Of a stretch of 64,000 nucleotides of DNA, positions 53,148 to 62,388 are shown piece after piece (within the stretch, counting starts at the first letter, position 1; every line of letters starts with the position of its first letter). A model generated the notes under the pieces. That model did not search any database and was not told where the DNA came from. It saw only the letters and a program-made list of their open reading frames with translations. Position numbers and translations under genes: made by a program. The DNA lies in the NCBI GenBank assembly GCA_964502145.1, contig CAZCVI010000010.1, forward strand, positions 62,001 to 126,000. The letters run 5' to 3'. The DNA comes from CAZCVI01 sp964502145. GTDB lineage: Bacteria; Acidobacteriota; Aminicenantia; UBA2199.

Positions 53148-54350
53148 TTATTTTATTTTTTTCAATGTATCCAAGGCTTTTTGCGCCATTTTAGTTTGGA
53201 ACTCGGCCAGTTCAACAGTGGAGTGTTTGGTTTTTAGGAATTGGGAGGTCTCTTGGAATATTTCTTGTTCGGTGGTTTTAAGTAAGGGGAGGAAGCCTGT
53301 TTTTTCCTGGTTGAGCAGTTTGGTGGCGGCCATATAATTTCCTTTATTGCCTTCATGGGAGGGTCTGATTATTTTTTTTATCCGCAGTGATTCAATGGCA
53401 ATAGGGGCATCCTTGCCCTCGCAGAGTGGAGCGGGTGATGTTTTGGATTCCACCCAGAGGGGAACGGCAATAGAGGTGACAGGTTCACCCAGAAGTACCC
53501 AGAAAGTAGCCATGGAATCTTTAGCACCGGGTATTTTGCCATTGATGATTACGGTTGCGGCTGTGGAGGGACGATTGATGCAATCATTGGTGTAAAGCCA
53601 CAGGGTGGGAGTGCCGGGGGTGTTTTCCAGTTCAGCGAGAGTGGGATGTTTAAGTAACGGGTGACCGAAATTTCTGGCAATGTTTTGGAAAATATAGTCA
53701 TGGGTGATCTTTTGGCCGTTTAATTCTGCGAATAAAGCGGTGGCTTGTTCGAAGCGTAGGTATCCGGCGCCTTTTCCCTCTTTTCCGCTACGGGAGAAGT
53801 TGGTATTGACCATGAATTTTTTCTCAGTATCCAGGGTATCGTATTTTTTATAGGTCCAATTGGATACTTCGAAGATCACGGCATGTCCTTCTGAATCAAT
53901 GACACCAAAATTGGCGAGACTACCCATGGTTTCACCCTGGTTTTTCTTGATAAATTGTTCGAAATCATCGACAGTACGGCAGGTTCTGAGTGCTTCGGCC
54001 ATGATTAGTCCTTCGAGGTCCTGCATATCGGTCTTATTGTTGAGGAGGTTGTAAGCGACGGAATTCATGATTCCGAAACCTTCAGAATTGAGGCCAGAAT
54101 AGACAAAACGACCGGAAGTTTCCTCGTTATTGATCAAGCCGAGGTAACTATAAGGCTCGGCTTGAACATAGATAACTTTATTGGACAGGTAATCGGTATC
54201 CCTGTTTTTCCAGAGCATGGGGACACCCTGAGCGGAAGCAGCAGGGCTAATAATAGCAGTGGTACATCCCTCGCGTTTGGGAGTGGCGGTTAAAAGAAGG
54301 GAGAACAGGGTGGATAAGACGATAAATAATACTACATTATATTTTTTCAT
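53148..54350 (-). CDS. Secreted C45/choloylglycine-type Ntn hydrolase
   Basis: 400 residues. A signal peptide (about 1-24) precedes REGCTTAIISPAAS, where Cys-29 would be the N-terminal nucleophile after processing. Further Ntn-type blocks: GVPMLWKNRDTDYLSN, FVYSGLNSEGFGIMNSVAY, EVSNWTYKKYD and MVNTNFS. This is the pattern of the linear amide hydrolase group (acyl-CoA:6-APA acyltransferase, C45, choloylglycine hydrolase). Substrate unknown; secretion suggests an outside peptide or amide. It is followed closely by mutM. Confidence 0.8.
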   Translation of the reverse strand: MKKYNVVLFIVLSTLFSLLLTATPKREGCTTAIISPAASAQGVPMLWKNRDTDYLSNKVIYVQAEPYSYLGLINNEETSGRFVYSGLNSEGFGIMNSVAYNLLNNKTDMQDLEGLIMAEALRTCRTVDDFEQFIKKNQGETMGSLANFGVIDSEGHAVIFEVSNWTYKKYDTLDTEKKFMVNTNFSRSGKEGKGAGYLRFEQATALFAELNGQKITHDYIFQNIARNFGHPLLKHPTLAELENTPGTPTLWLYTNDCINRPSTAATVIINGKIPGAKDSMATFWVLLGEPVTSIAVPLWVESKTSPAPLCEGKDAPIAIESLRIKKIIRPSHEGNKGNYMAATKLLNQEKTGFLPLLKTTEQEIFQETSQFLKTKHSTVELAEFQTKMAQKALDTLKKIK

Positions 54351-54430
54351 GGTTTACTCCTGAAATTAAGATCATGGATAGGATGATATCACAATCTGGA
54401 TTAAAAGAGAAGTAAAGGAAGGATTTTCCC

Positions 54431-54584
54431 CTAAGCTACCGTGGCACACTGGACTATCTGGACATACTGGACTTACTGGACAAGCTTGAAAAATCAAAGG
54501 TTTTGTGAAGTCCAGAATGTCCAGTATGTCCAGATAGTCCAGATAGTCCAGTTTTTTCTCAAACTTGGCAGTGGATTTAGGTAC
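54431..54584. mobile_element. MITE-like element E: second copy of the TGGAC hairpin
   Basis: Nearly the same as element C: CTGGACTATCTGGACATACT at the left, then CAAGCTTGAAAAATCAAAGG, then the complement, which is longer by one unit, and the end TTGGCAGTGGATTTAGGT. The left inverted end is worn (CCCTAAGCTACCGTGGCA). It lies between the Ntn-hydrolase and EamA genes. Confidence 0.65.
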
Positions 54585-54594
54585 TGAAAAACCC

Positions 54595-54623
54595 TTGTAA
54601 AAACAAGGGTTTGATAGTATAAT
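54595..54623 (+). promoter_or_regulatory. Promoter of the EamA transporter gene
   Basis: TTGTAA (54595-54600), 17 bases, TATAAT (54618-54623). It overlaps a small hairpin ACCCTTGT/ACAAGGGT, which could act as operator or as a leftward terminator. Confidence 0.5.
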
Positions 54624-54672
54624 ATGAATTACTGTCAACACTTCTTGGAATAATAATTGGAATAATAAAATA

Positions 54673-55596
54673 ATGAAAAACATTCAATTACGCACGAATT
54701 TACTGTTGTTATTGGCAGCGATCATCTGGGGCTTCGCTTTTGTGGCGCAACGGATGGGCATGGATTTTATCGGTCCTTATACGTTTAATGCAATTCGTTT
54801 TGGGTTGGGGGGCCTCTCGCTTTTCGCGTTGGTATGGTATGAGCAAAGACAGCGGAAAAAGAATAAACTTGAAGTGACACGGATTAAAAGCTGGCAGAAA
54901 AGTTATGGTGGTGTGTTGCTGGGAGTGGTTTTGTTTGCTGGTGCGTCGTTACAACAGATAGGTCTTGTGCATACAACGGCAGGCAAAGCGGGGTTTATCA
55001 CGGGATTATACGTGGTGTTTGTAGCGCTTCTGGGGTTATTCTGGAAACAAAAATTAAAAGCCACGTTATGGTGGGGGGTGATTTTGGCCACGGTGGGGTT
55101 GTATTTCTTAAGTGTAACAGCGGATTTTAAGATTGCCTTTGGTGATGTGATCATGTTAGGGGGGGCGGTATGCTGGGCGGTTCATGTGCAGTTAACGGGG
55201 TATCTTTCACCACGAATCAGCGCGGTTCACTTGGCGCAACAGCAGCTTTTTGTCTGTTCGTTGCTCAGTTTTAGCGCGGCTTTTATATTTGAAAAAATGA
55301 CGATGAGTGGTATTATGAGTGCGATTTATCCGTTGTGTTATGGCGGCTTTCTTTCAGCGGGCATTGCGTACACGATACAGATTTATGTACAAAAAACAGC
55401 GAATCCAACCTATGCGGCTATTATTCTGAGCTTAGAAGCGGTCTTTGCGGCGATAGGTGGGTGGATAGTATTACATGAAACGCTCTCTTTACGAGCATTG
55501 ATTGGTTGTTGCTTGATGATGGCCGGAATGTTAGCGGCGCAACTGAATTCCTTTAATCCGAAAAAAATATTCAGCCGTGTTGAAAACCAGCGTTGA
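54673..55596 (+). CDS. EamA/DMT-family transporter
   Basis: 307 residues with ten predicted membrane helices in two EamA repeats of about 140 residues. Signature wording: LLAAIIWGFAFVAQRMGMDFIGPYTFNAIRF at the start (first helix pair), GALLQQIG-like and TTAGKAGFITGLYVVFVALLG in the first half, and YAAIILSLEAVFAAIGGWIVL with LIGCCLMMAGMLAA in the second. DMT transporters export or import small metabolites; substrate cannot be told. The ribosome-binding site is weak. Ends in TGA just before the Uma2 fragment, which is convergent. Confidence 0.9.
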   Translation: MKNIQLRTNLLLLLAAIIWGFAFVAQRMGMDFIGPYTFNAIRFGLGGLSLFALVWYEQRQRKKNKLEVTRIKSWQKSYGGVLLGVVLFAGASLQQIGLVHTTAGKAGFITGLYVVFVALLGLFWKQKLKATLWWGVILATVGLYFLSVTADFKIAFGDVIMLGGAVCWAVHVQLTGYLSPRISAVHLAQQQLFVCSLLSFSAAFIFEKMTMSGIMSAIYPLCYGGFLSAGIAYTIQIYVQKTANPTYAAIILSLEAVFAAIGGWIVLHETLSLRALIGCCLMMAGMLAAQLNSFNPKKIFSRVENQR

Positions 55597-55617
55597 ATGG
55601 GTTGTTTATTTAAGAAC

Positions 55618-55836
55618 TTACGATAGTTTAAAAATCTTCCCGAAATCAAAGGTGAAACAGCAGTTACCGATATCGAAAGATATTCCTTCCCTTTGAAACT
55701 CACCGGCCCGGTGATACTCTTTTTCATTATCTCGCAACGTATATACTTCGGCAGTGGAGTTTACAGGGTCAACGATGCAGTAATATTTTACGCCTGCGTT
55801 TTGATACAATATGCCATGAATAGACGAATTTGTCAA
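55618..55836 (-). pseudogene. Uma2-family (DUF820) nuclease remnant
   Basis: 72 residues matching only the C-terminal part of the Uma2 PD-(D/E)XK family: YQNAGVKYYCIVDPVNSTAEVY, then ISFDIGNCCFTFDFGKIF. The catalytic first half (normally another 110 residues) is missing, and a TAA stop lies 13 codons upstream of the TTG used here. Uma2 genes are often multi-copy and easily decayed. Not expected to be functional. Confidence 0.65.
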
Positions 55837-55884
55837 GATGTTCGGTTCTAGTTTGTTAAAATTGTTTTTTGTTTAGAATGGGGA

Positions 55885-55966
55885 ATGGACGATATGGACG
55901 ATATGGACGATATGGACGGTGTGGACGATGAAATCCAGAAACCTTTTTTTTGGAAAAGGTTTCTGG
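55885..55966. repeat. 9-bp-period TGGAC repeat F with short hairpin
   Basis: Three identical units ATGGACGAT, then two variants (55885-55929). After six bases CCAGAAACCTTTT pairs perfectly with AAAAGGTTTCTGG (55935-55966). It lies between the Uma2 remnant and pepP and may act as pepP's transcript end. Confidence 0.7.
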
Positions 55967-55999
55967 ACATTGTGGCGGGTGCTGGAGCACCATTTTTTG

Positions 56000-57469
56000 C
56001 TATTTGTTAAAGTGGCTTTGTTGTTTCATTAATTTTTCGATTTCGGCCACTGTTTTGGGCGTGCTGGCGGATAAGACGTTATAGCCAGTTTCGGTCACCA
56101 CGACATCATCTTCAATCCTGACGCTAATATCCTTATATTTAAGGGCAATGGGTCTGACTTTTGCAACAAAGGCGGCGATCTCTTCTTTGGGGATTGATGG
56201 GGGTGCGAGAGAGGGGATTTTATCCAGGATGTCGACATTAATATAGATTCCCGGTTCAACAGTGAAGACCATTCCTGGTTCGAGGATGCGACCTTTAGGA
56301 CTCCTGAATTCGGAACCCTCTACATCATGAATATCGATTCCCAACGAGTGGCTTATTCCAGTGGAAAAAATCCAGACCATGGTTTGCCACTGGCTCTGTT
56401 TATCGGTAATCAATCCGAGATTAAACAGGCCATCTTTTAATTCGTCAATGGCATAGTTCATCACTTCCCTGAGACCCACCCCGGGTTTTATATTTTTTAT
56501 GGCTTTTTCCTGGGCTTTTAATACGATATTATAGATGTCTTTTTGGTTTTGGCTGAATGTGCCACTGACAGGGAACGTGCGGGAAATGTCGGCGGCATAA
56601 TAGCCGTATTCAGCACTGATGTCAATGAGCAACAGATCTTCTTTTTGCATTTGCCGGTTGTTGCTATTATAATGGATCACGGCGCTATTGGGGCCTGAAG
56701 CGACAATAAACATACAACCGGACCTGGGCGAGGCATTTTTGCCAAAGACGTAATTGAGAATAGCGGTGACTTCATACTCGTACATGCCGGGAACCAATGC
56801 TTTCATCGCTTCTTGTTGAGCGGCACTGGTAATATCCACTGCCTTTTGCAGGAGTTTTAATTCATCGGCACTCTTGATCTGTCTCATTTCTCCCAGGAGG
56901 GGCCGGGGGTCTAACAATGGGATGGATTCAAAACCAGCATGATGTTTGATCTTGTCGGTAATTTTTTGAAGCAATTCGTCTTGGCTAAAGTTGCAGTAAA
57001 TTTTTTCCTTGAACATTAACAGAGTCCGTAGCTTGGTGTCGAACTCTGTCACCGGATAGGCTTCATTGGCACCGTAGACTGTTTTGGCTTCGTCTACACC
57101 ATCGTGTTTTCCGGTCCACATTTCACGCATGGGACTATTGGGAACGACAAACAGGATGAACTTTCCTGGCTCATCGGTTTTATCGTCTTTTTTTCCGGGG
57201 ATCAGAACTAGAATGGCCCCAGGTTCTTCAAATCCGGTTAAATAGTAAAAATTGCTGTCCTGTCTGAACTCATATTCGATATCGTTATTGCGGATCACGT
57301 GTTCAGCGCCTTTTAATATGGCAATACCACCGTCCATTTTGTCCATAAAGACTTGTCTACGTTGGGCGAAGACGCCCTTTTTCATCATGTCGACTTCAAT
57401 GGTCGTGAGGGCGGACAGGTTTACGGTTAACAACAGAAAAACAACGCAGAGAGCAAAATTTCTTTTCAT
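56000..57469 (-). CDS. pepP: Secreted Xaa-Pro aminopeptidase (M24B)
   Basis: 489 residues from ATG 57469, chosen for AAAGGAG eight bases upstream; the open frame to 57535 would put 22 unrelated residues before the signal peptide. Signal peptide at about 1-20 (FALCVVFLLLTVNLSA). N-terminal aminopeptidase-P domain, then the pita-bread fold with the five metal ligands: LLLIDISAEYGYYAADISRTFP (two Asp), GISHSLGIDIHD (His), MVFTVEPGIYI (Glu), VRIEDDVVVTETG (Glu). It cleaves an N-terminal residue before proline, here probably in the periplasm. Ends in TAG. Confidence 0.92.
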   Translation of the reverse strand: MKRNFALCVVFLLLTVNLSALTTIEVDMMKKGVFAQRRQVFMDKMDGGIAILKGAEHVIRNNDIEYEFRQDSNFYYLTGFEEPGAILVLIPGKKDDKTDEPGKFILFVVPNSPMREMWTGKHDGVDEAKTVYGANEAYPVTEFDTKLRTLLMFKEKIYCNFSQDELLQKITDKIKHHAGFESIPLLDPRPLLGEMRQIKSADELKLLQKAVDITSAAQQEAMKALVPGMYEYEVTAILNYVFGKNASPRSGCMFIVASGPNSAVIHYNSNNRQMQKEDLLLIDISAEYGYYAADISRTFPVSGTFSQNQKDIYNIVLKAQEKAIKNIKPGVGLREVMNYAIDELKDGLFNLGLITDKQSQWQTMVWIFSTGISHSLGIDIHDVEGSEFRSPKGRILEPGMVFTVEPGIYINVDILDKIPSLAPPSIPKEEIAAFVAKVRPIALKYKDISVRIEDDVVVTETGYNVLSASTPKTVAEIEKLMKQQSHFNK

Positions 57470-57491
57470 ATCACAATCTCCTTTGTTTAAT

Positions 57492-58379
57492 TTACAGTTC
57501 CCAGAACAAGCCGGCAAAAACACCGAGTTTGTCATAGACCTCTTTTAATTTCACATAATCGAGTTCTACCCAGAAGCCGAGGTTCTTAGTTACCCATTGG
57601 CGATGAATAGCAGAAAGATTGATGGCACTTTGCCTGATTTCTTCGGGGGTGTTGATATAAAGGGCAAGGTAAGCCAAACTGCCTTTGGAAAAGGTGAAAT
57701 AAGTCCAACATTTTTTTTCAGCACCATAACCGATACTGCCAAGATGAGTCCATGATCTAACATTACCGGGATTACTGCGGTTGCGAAATAAACGGTACTC
57801 CATGACCCATTTGGGTAAATGCAAGGTGAGGCCTGAAGACAAAACAAGGTCTTGACCAACCTGATGATATTTAATTGAGGCGATACCAAGAGTCCATACG
57901 AGGCTCTTGTTCTTCAACCACTTAAAATTCAAATCGAGATCGTACCTGAACTTTGGCATATAATCGGCCACTGTTCCCATGGCAACAGCAGCATAGGTGT
58001 AAAACCACGGGGTCCAATCCCGTGCAGAACCAATAATCCCAATGTAATCGTTTTTTCCCTCCCGATACACGGTACCAAAATGGGCGAAATAGTTGAACGT
58101 GGCACTGGGGAAACCATAATAATGAAGATACATGCTTTTCCATGGTTTGCCATATTCGGCTTTTGGGAACAAGAATTCCCACATGTACAGGAATTCAAAC
58201 CGATGCTTGACGCGCTTGGGCACTTTTGGGGCTGGTTCTATTTTTACGTCTTGTTTTACTTCCTGTTTTACTTCTTGTTTTTTGGGTTCTGGCTGTTCTT
58301 GGGCACGAATGACCCCGGAAGCGACCCCGAAAAACAGGGAGAGAATTAAAATGCTTGACACTCTATTTTTTTGATTCAT
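57492..58379 (-). CDS. YaiO-like outer-membrane beta-barrel protein
   Basis: 295 residues from ATG 58379, which follows GAGAACC and begins the signal peptide; a frame to 58430 overlaps the epimerase gene. Signal peptide about 1-28, then a Lys/Glu/Pro-rich spacer (EQPEPKKQEVKQ). The rest has repeated amphipathic strands with aromatic girdles (KSMYLHYYGFPSATFNYFAHFG, YIGIIGSARDWTPWFYTY) and ends with Leu preceded by aromatic residues. The pattern is that of YaiO-like outer-membrane barrels linked to exopolysaccharide loci. It may be an export pore or an accessory barrel. Last gene of the polysaccharide operon, 28 bases after the epimerase. Confidence 0.65.
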   Translation of the reverse strand: MNQKNRVSSILILSLFFGVASGVIRAQEQPEPKKQEVKQEVKQDVKIEPAPKVPKRVKHRFEFLYMWEFLFPKAEYGKPWKSMYLHYYGFPSATFNYFAHFGTVYREGKNDYIGIIGSARDWTPWFYTYAAVAMGTVADYMPKFRYDLDLNFKWLKNKSLVWTLGIASIKYHQVGQDLVLSSGLTLHLPKWVMEYRLFRNRSNPGNVRSWTHLGSIGYGAEKKCWTYFTFSKGSLAYLALYINTPEEIRQSAINLSAIHRQWVTKNLGFWVELDYVKLKEVYDKLGVFAGLFWEL

Positions 58380-58407
58380 ACTGGTTCTCTTTTTTTTTCG
58401 TTTGTGT

Positions 58408-59613
58408 TTATGTGAACTCTTCAATTCCACTGCTATCCAAGATTTGCGAAGCGGATTGGGGATAATCGCGGATGAAGGTTTTCAAACTGGTATTGTCAAA
58501 CCAAGCGGCAATACGATCTGACGCTTTGCCATCACCAAAAGGATTGCCTTTGGCGGCAATGGATTTGTACAACGCTTTATCATTATGGAGGTTCATGAAG
58601 AGATCAATGATCCGCTGTTCTGGGATTCCCGGTCCCACTACAAAACCAATGCCACTATCAACAATCTCAGGTCGTTCAGTAGACTCACGTAATACGATCA
58701 CAGGCTTTCCAAAAGTGGGGGATTCCTCCTGAATACCACCGGAATCGGTCATCATCAGGAAACTCTTCTTCATAAAATAAACAGAGGATTCATACGACAC
58801 GGGCTCAATCATAACAAAATTGTTGGTGCGATCCTTGGTTTCTTCTAAGATCAGACGGCGGACCTCTGGGTTCTTGTGCAACACCCAGGTAAAAATGATG
58901 TGTGGGAACGTTTTGGCCAGATATTTGACGGCGCGGCAAATGTTGATCATGGGTTGACCGATGTTTTCGCGGCGATGAACGGTTAATAGCACGGTTTGCG
59001 CACCTTGCTGCAAACGGTCCACAGGATAATGGAAGGGGGCCAGTTCTTTGAAGACATTTTCTTCTTGCACCATTTTTTCGGCCATGTGCAGGGCATCGAC
59101 AACAGTATTACCGGCCACGAGGATACGGTCACGGGGCACGGCTTCAGCGAGTAAATTGGCGCGGGCTTGAACGGTGGGACAAAGATGGATGTCAGCAAGA
59201 CGGCCCACGAGTAAACGCAACATCTCCTCGGGATAAGGGGAAAACTTTTGATAGGTTCTTAACCCGGCTTCAAGGTGAACAACGGGAATCTTTCTGAGAA
59301 ACGCGACAAAAGCGGTCTGATACACGGTCATGGTGTCACCCTGAACAATAACCATGTCGGGCTTTTCTTTTTCCATGACACCACCCATGGTGTCGATAAT
59401 ATTCATGGAGAGTTTCTCCAGGTTGGGCACATTGCCCATACAATTAAGATGGTAATGAGCGTCTACTTTAAAGAACTGCAATACCTGGTTGAGTAACAAA
59501 TCATGCTGCCCGGAAGATACGATGCGCACGTCGTGGGTTTCACGCAGCTTAAAAATCAGGGGTACGAGTTTAATGGCTTCGGGTCGTGTGCCGAGACTGA
59601 TCATTATTTTCAT
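58408..59613 (-). CDS. wecB: UDP-GlcNAc 2-epimerase (non-hydrolysing, WecB type)
   Basis: 401 residues. It interconverts UDP-GlcNAc and UDP-ManNAc for surface polysaccharide synthesis. Family blocks: MKIMISLGTRPEAIKLVPL, QGDTMTVYQTAFVAFL, VHLEAGLRTYQ, FSPYPEEMLRLL, LLTVHRRENIGQP and MTDSGGIQEESPTFGKPVIVLRESTERPE. All the catalytic positions (Asp, Glu, His clusters) appear present. Its start overlaps the stop of the glycosidase-like lipoprotein by four bases (ATGA), which ties the two in one translation unit. Confidence 0.95.
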   Translation of the reverse strand: MKIMISLGTRPEAIKLVPLIFKLRETHDVRIVSSGQHDLLLNQVLQFFKVDAHYHLNCMGNVPNLEKLSMNIIDTMGGVMEKEKPDMVIVQGDTMTVYQTAFVAFLRKIPVVHLEAGLRTYQKFSPYPEEMLRLLVGRLADIHLCPTVQARANLLAEAVPRDRILVAGNTVVDALHMAEKMVQEENVFKELAPFHYPVDRLQQGAQTVLLTVHRRENIGQPMINICRAVKYLAKTFPHIIFTWVLHKNPEVRRLILEETKDRTNNFVMIEPVSYESSVYFMKKSFLMMTDSGGIQEESPTFGKPVIVLRESTERPEIVDSGIGFVVGPGIPEQRIIDLFMNLHNDKALYKSIAAKGNPFGDGKASDRIAAWFDNTSLKTFIRDYPQSASQILDSSGIEEFT

Positions 59614-60551
59614 TTAAATATAACCTCCTTGGTCCATTCATATATAATGCGTTGTTCAACGGGGAGTGCTTCGAGGATGTTCTGGTGACTCTGGTGGAAC
59701 TGGTTCCAGATGGCAATTTTTCTGTTTTTATCGGTGATGATCCCGAATAAGATAGGAAATAACTGGGCATAGGAATCGGGATAAAATATGTTCCATGATG
59801 AAATAGGAATATTGTTCCCATCAATGAGCCAGTAATAGTTGCCAAGACTGGGATTATAAAAGAGCGATTCAATCGCATGAAGCAACGTGGCATGGAGTTT
59901 TTTGTAATAGTCGCGGCTTTCCCAGCCGAGTCGTTCGCCCAGGGTAACAAAGGCGTCGATACCAGCGAGAGCCTCGCAATTGTCCATCAAGTATTTACCA
60001 GTCGTGTTGGGCAGAGCGATAGTTAACCCATCGGCTTGTTGCAAATAGGGAATCAGATAAACGATATCTTCTAGTTTTTGGCGGTTTTGTTCGGGAAATA
60101 AAGAATCGTTGGCCACCGCGCTGTATTTTTCCACCAGCATGATAAACGTAGCAGCGTAACTGTCCACTGAATCCATGGATGCTAATGACACTTCGCGACC
60201 ATCGGCCAATACCTCGTAATCATAAATACTGCCGGTAGTGCCGTACAAGTCGGGATAGTTTAAATGGCTGAGGTACCAATCCATGTACTTTTTTACCAAA
60301 CTAAGATTGTTGGTAGATGGGGTACGCAACAGGTCCAATGCCATCAGGTTGACATGGTAGGGTATAACCAAGTTCAGTTGGGGGTTGTGTGGCATGTATT
60401 TGCCTAAGATTTCGAGGGCCGGATGGCCGGTAGGGAGTTCCTCTGGGGGTAGCTCGCTATTGTTCATTCTGAGTGGGGCGCAAGACAGGCTACACAAGCA
60501 CCACAAATTAATGAGAAGCATAAGGAATATATAAAATTTTGTCATTGGCAT
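59610..60551 (-). CDS. Lipoprotein with six-hairpin glycosidase-like fold
   Basis: 313 residues (start ATG 60551 or 60545). Lipoprotein signal with LSCAP box, Cys near residue 24. The body is helical, with blocks that look like an (alpha/alpha)6 barrel: DLLRTPSTNNLSLVKKYMDWYL, VSLASMDSVDSYAATFIMLVEKY, YLMDNCEALAGIDAFVTLGERLGW and LFYNPSLGNYYW. The Asp pair in SMDSVDSY would be placed as in such glycosidases, but I do not recognise a GH family. It overlaps the upstream deacetylase-like gene by 44 bases and the epimerase by four. Probably trims or binds the polysaccharide. Confidence 0.6.
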   Translation of the reverse strand: MPMTKFYIFLMLLINLWCLCSLSCAPLRMNNSELPPEELPTGHPALEILGKYMPHNPQLNLVIPYHVNLMALDLLRTPSTNNLSLVKKYMDWYLSHLNYPDLYGTTGSIYDYEVLADGREVSLASMDSVDSYAATFIMLVEKYSAVANDSLFPEQNRQKLEDIVYLIPYLQQADGLTIALPNTTGKYLMDNCEALAGIDAFVTLGERLGWESRDYYKKLHATLLHAIESLFYNPSLGNYYWLIDGNNIPISSWNIFYPDSYAQLFPILFGIITDKNRKIAIWNQFHQSHQNILEALPVEQRIIYEWTKEVIFK

Positions 60552-62355
60552 TTTCTGTTATCCGAAGAATATAATAGTCTTTTTCGCGTTCGATAATCAC
60601 GCCGGGGAGGGTACCGAGTGTATATTGGTCCACGGGTAGCGCGACCACGATACCATTTAATCCGGCGGGGTTACTGAGCCATAATTGCAGGTTTTTCTTT
60701 TGACGGTGAAAGCGGTATTGGGTTTGTAAAAAATGGTGCAGGTATTTGGCAAAAAAACTCATGGGTTGAACGAGCAGTTTGCCCGCTTGGCACTCTTTAT
60801 CCACATTACCAATAAATTGTTTGACGGTTTCTGGAAAATGAGGGGCAATGTCATACGAATGGGAGTAAATCAGACGGATGCTACGGTTCTCTATCACAAA
60901 TTTTAACAACCCGTTTAACCAGTCATGAATCTGTTCGGGAGTGACATCACCCTGGTCCATCTCATAAAACGAGGCGGTATCGTGGTAAGAGGAGGCAGGA
61001 AAAGCGATTACATTGGAACTGACCATCTTATTATTAAAAAAAGTGCGATTGGGTGAGGAACCGGAATCACCGGTATAATAATAAGCGATAATACCGTTTC
61101 GTTCGAGAATTTGGGTAGTAATGGGTTGGGGATGCACGCCATTGGGAGCAGAGTATTCAATGATAGGGTAGCCAGAAATAGATTCGAGACACTTACTATT
61201 GCGCTGGATATTAAATTCAATTTCTTTTTCACCGAATCGACCGCTCATGATGTTAGTGTAGAACCAATCGTGCCCCCAACCACCATGGGAACCAAGAGTG
61301 CCATAAGACAACACGGATTGCAATATCTCTCGACCTTTCCCACAGGCATCAAATCCAGTTAAATCACCGGGATGGACGTTAAAAGGACCGGCAGTGTTGT
61401 GAATGGAGTATTTAATATTCTGGGTAAAAAAGCCGTTTTGTTTCATATATTCCAATCCGGCCCAGTCCAGGTTCCAGTCGATATGCCAGTTGATCACCAG
61501 ACCCCCTTTTCCCTGGGGGGTATTCATCAGGTGGGGAATTTTGGCTACTTTAAAAAGAAAGGTCCGCATAAGGCTCCGTAGGAGAAAATCGTCGGAATTT
61601 GCTTTTAAATGGCCTAAAGGCAGATTTACATACAGGAGATTCCCGTTCAATATCTTTTTTAAGATGATCGCTGGATAGGTTTCGCCGTTATTCGTAACGC
61701 CGTAGGCATAGACATTTTTTTTATCTATTTCCAGTTCGACTTTTACCCTGGCCATGGGAAAGATCAATTGACCATAAGAGTACCCGGTGATAATTAATTT
61801 ATCGTCGATTTTCCCAGGAGTGATTTGGAAAAAGGCAGCACTCTGTGCATTTTTAAAGCGGAGGTGTCCATTGGTGTAGGCTTGGTTTGAATCAAGCATC
61901 TGATTGTAACTGACATAATTGAGACCGAGCATATCGGCAAAAATGCCCCGGTTGAGGAATTGATTTTTGAGATTCTGCGAACCGGAATCGAAGATAACGG
62001 CGAGATTTCCACCCTGTTTGAGGTATTCCTTGCACCAAAACTTAAAATCCGAGGGCAGGGACCGCGAAATACCATCGGGCATGATGATGACTGGGAAATT
62101 CTGGACGATTTCCCCGGGGTCCTCGGAAAGAAGAAAGTCAGGTGACACCGATTTATAGGGGACACCTTCCTCTTCCAACACGCTCTGGTAAGCGTTTAAT
62201 ATATGACCGAAGGGTCCTGAAAGCCTGGGGTTGTGAAGAATCAGGATTTTTATGTCTCCTTTATCCATGGAATCAATGGGCAGAAGGCTGACCAAATATA
62301 AAATGGCGAACAGGAAAATAAGGAGAATAAAAATGGGTTTCAGTTTTTTTTTCAA
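60508..62355 (-). CDS. Polysaccharide-deacetylase-like membrane-anchored protein (paralogue 1)
   Basis: 615 residues. One N-terminal helix (about 7-26) anchors it outside the cytoplasm. The first third looks like a Rossmann-type glutamine-amidotransferase-like fold (IKILILHNPRLSGPFGHILN, VIIMPDGISRSLPSD). The second part has blocks that recall deacetylase/PelA-like metal sites: NWHIDWNLDW, GSHGGWGHDWFY, YSAPNGVHPQP and YYYTGDSGSSPNRTFF. The C-terminus is beta-rich (GIVVALPVDQYTLG). Strongly similar to the next gene upstream. Activity as a CE4-type deacetylase is inferred from the His/Asp-rich blocks. Confidence 0.6.
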   Translation of the reverse strand: MKKKLKPIFILLIFLFAILYLVSLLPIDSMDKGDIKILILHNPRLSGPFGHILNAYQSVLEEEGVPYKSVSPDFLLSEDPGEIVQNFPVIIMPDGISRSLPSDFKFWCKEYLKQGGNLAVIFDSGSQNLKNQFLNRGIFADMLGLNYVSYNQMLDSNQAYTNGHLRFKNAQSAAFFQITPGKIDDKLIITGYSYGQLIFPMARVKVELEIDKKNVYAYGVTNNGETYPAIILKKILNGNLLYVNLPLGHLKANSDDFLLRSLMRTFLFKVAKIPHLMNTPQGKGGLVINWHIDWNLDWAGLEYMKQNGFFTQNIKYSIHNTAGPFNVHPGDLTGFDACGKGREILQSVLSYGTLGSHGGWGHDWFYTNIMSGRFGEKEIEFNIQRNSKCLESISGYPIIEYSAPNGVHPQPITTQILERNGIIAYYYTGDSGSSPNRTFFNNKMVSSNVIAFPASSYHDTASFYEMDQGDVTPEQIHDWLNGLLKFVIENRSIRLIYSHSYDIAPHFPETVKQFIGNVDKECQAGKLLVQPMSFFAKYLHHFLQTQYRFHRQKKNLQLWLSNPAGLNGIVVALPVDQYTLGTLPGVIIEREKDYYILRITENANDKILYIPYASH

Positions 62356-62388
62356 GACAAATCCTCAAGTGGAAGCCGAGCACGCAGG

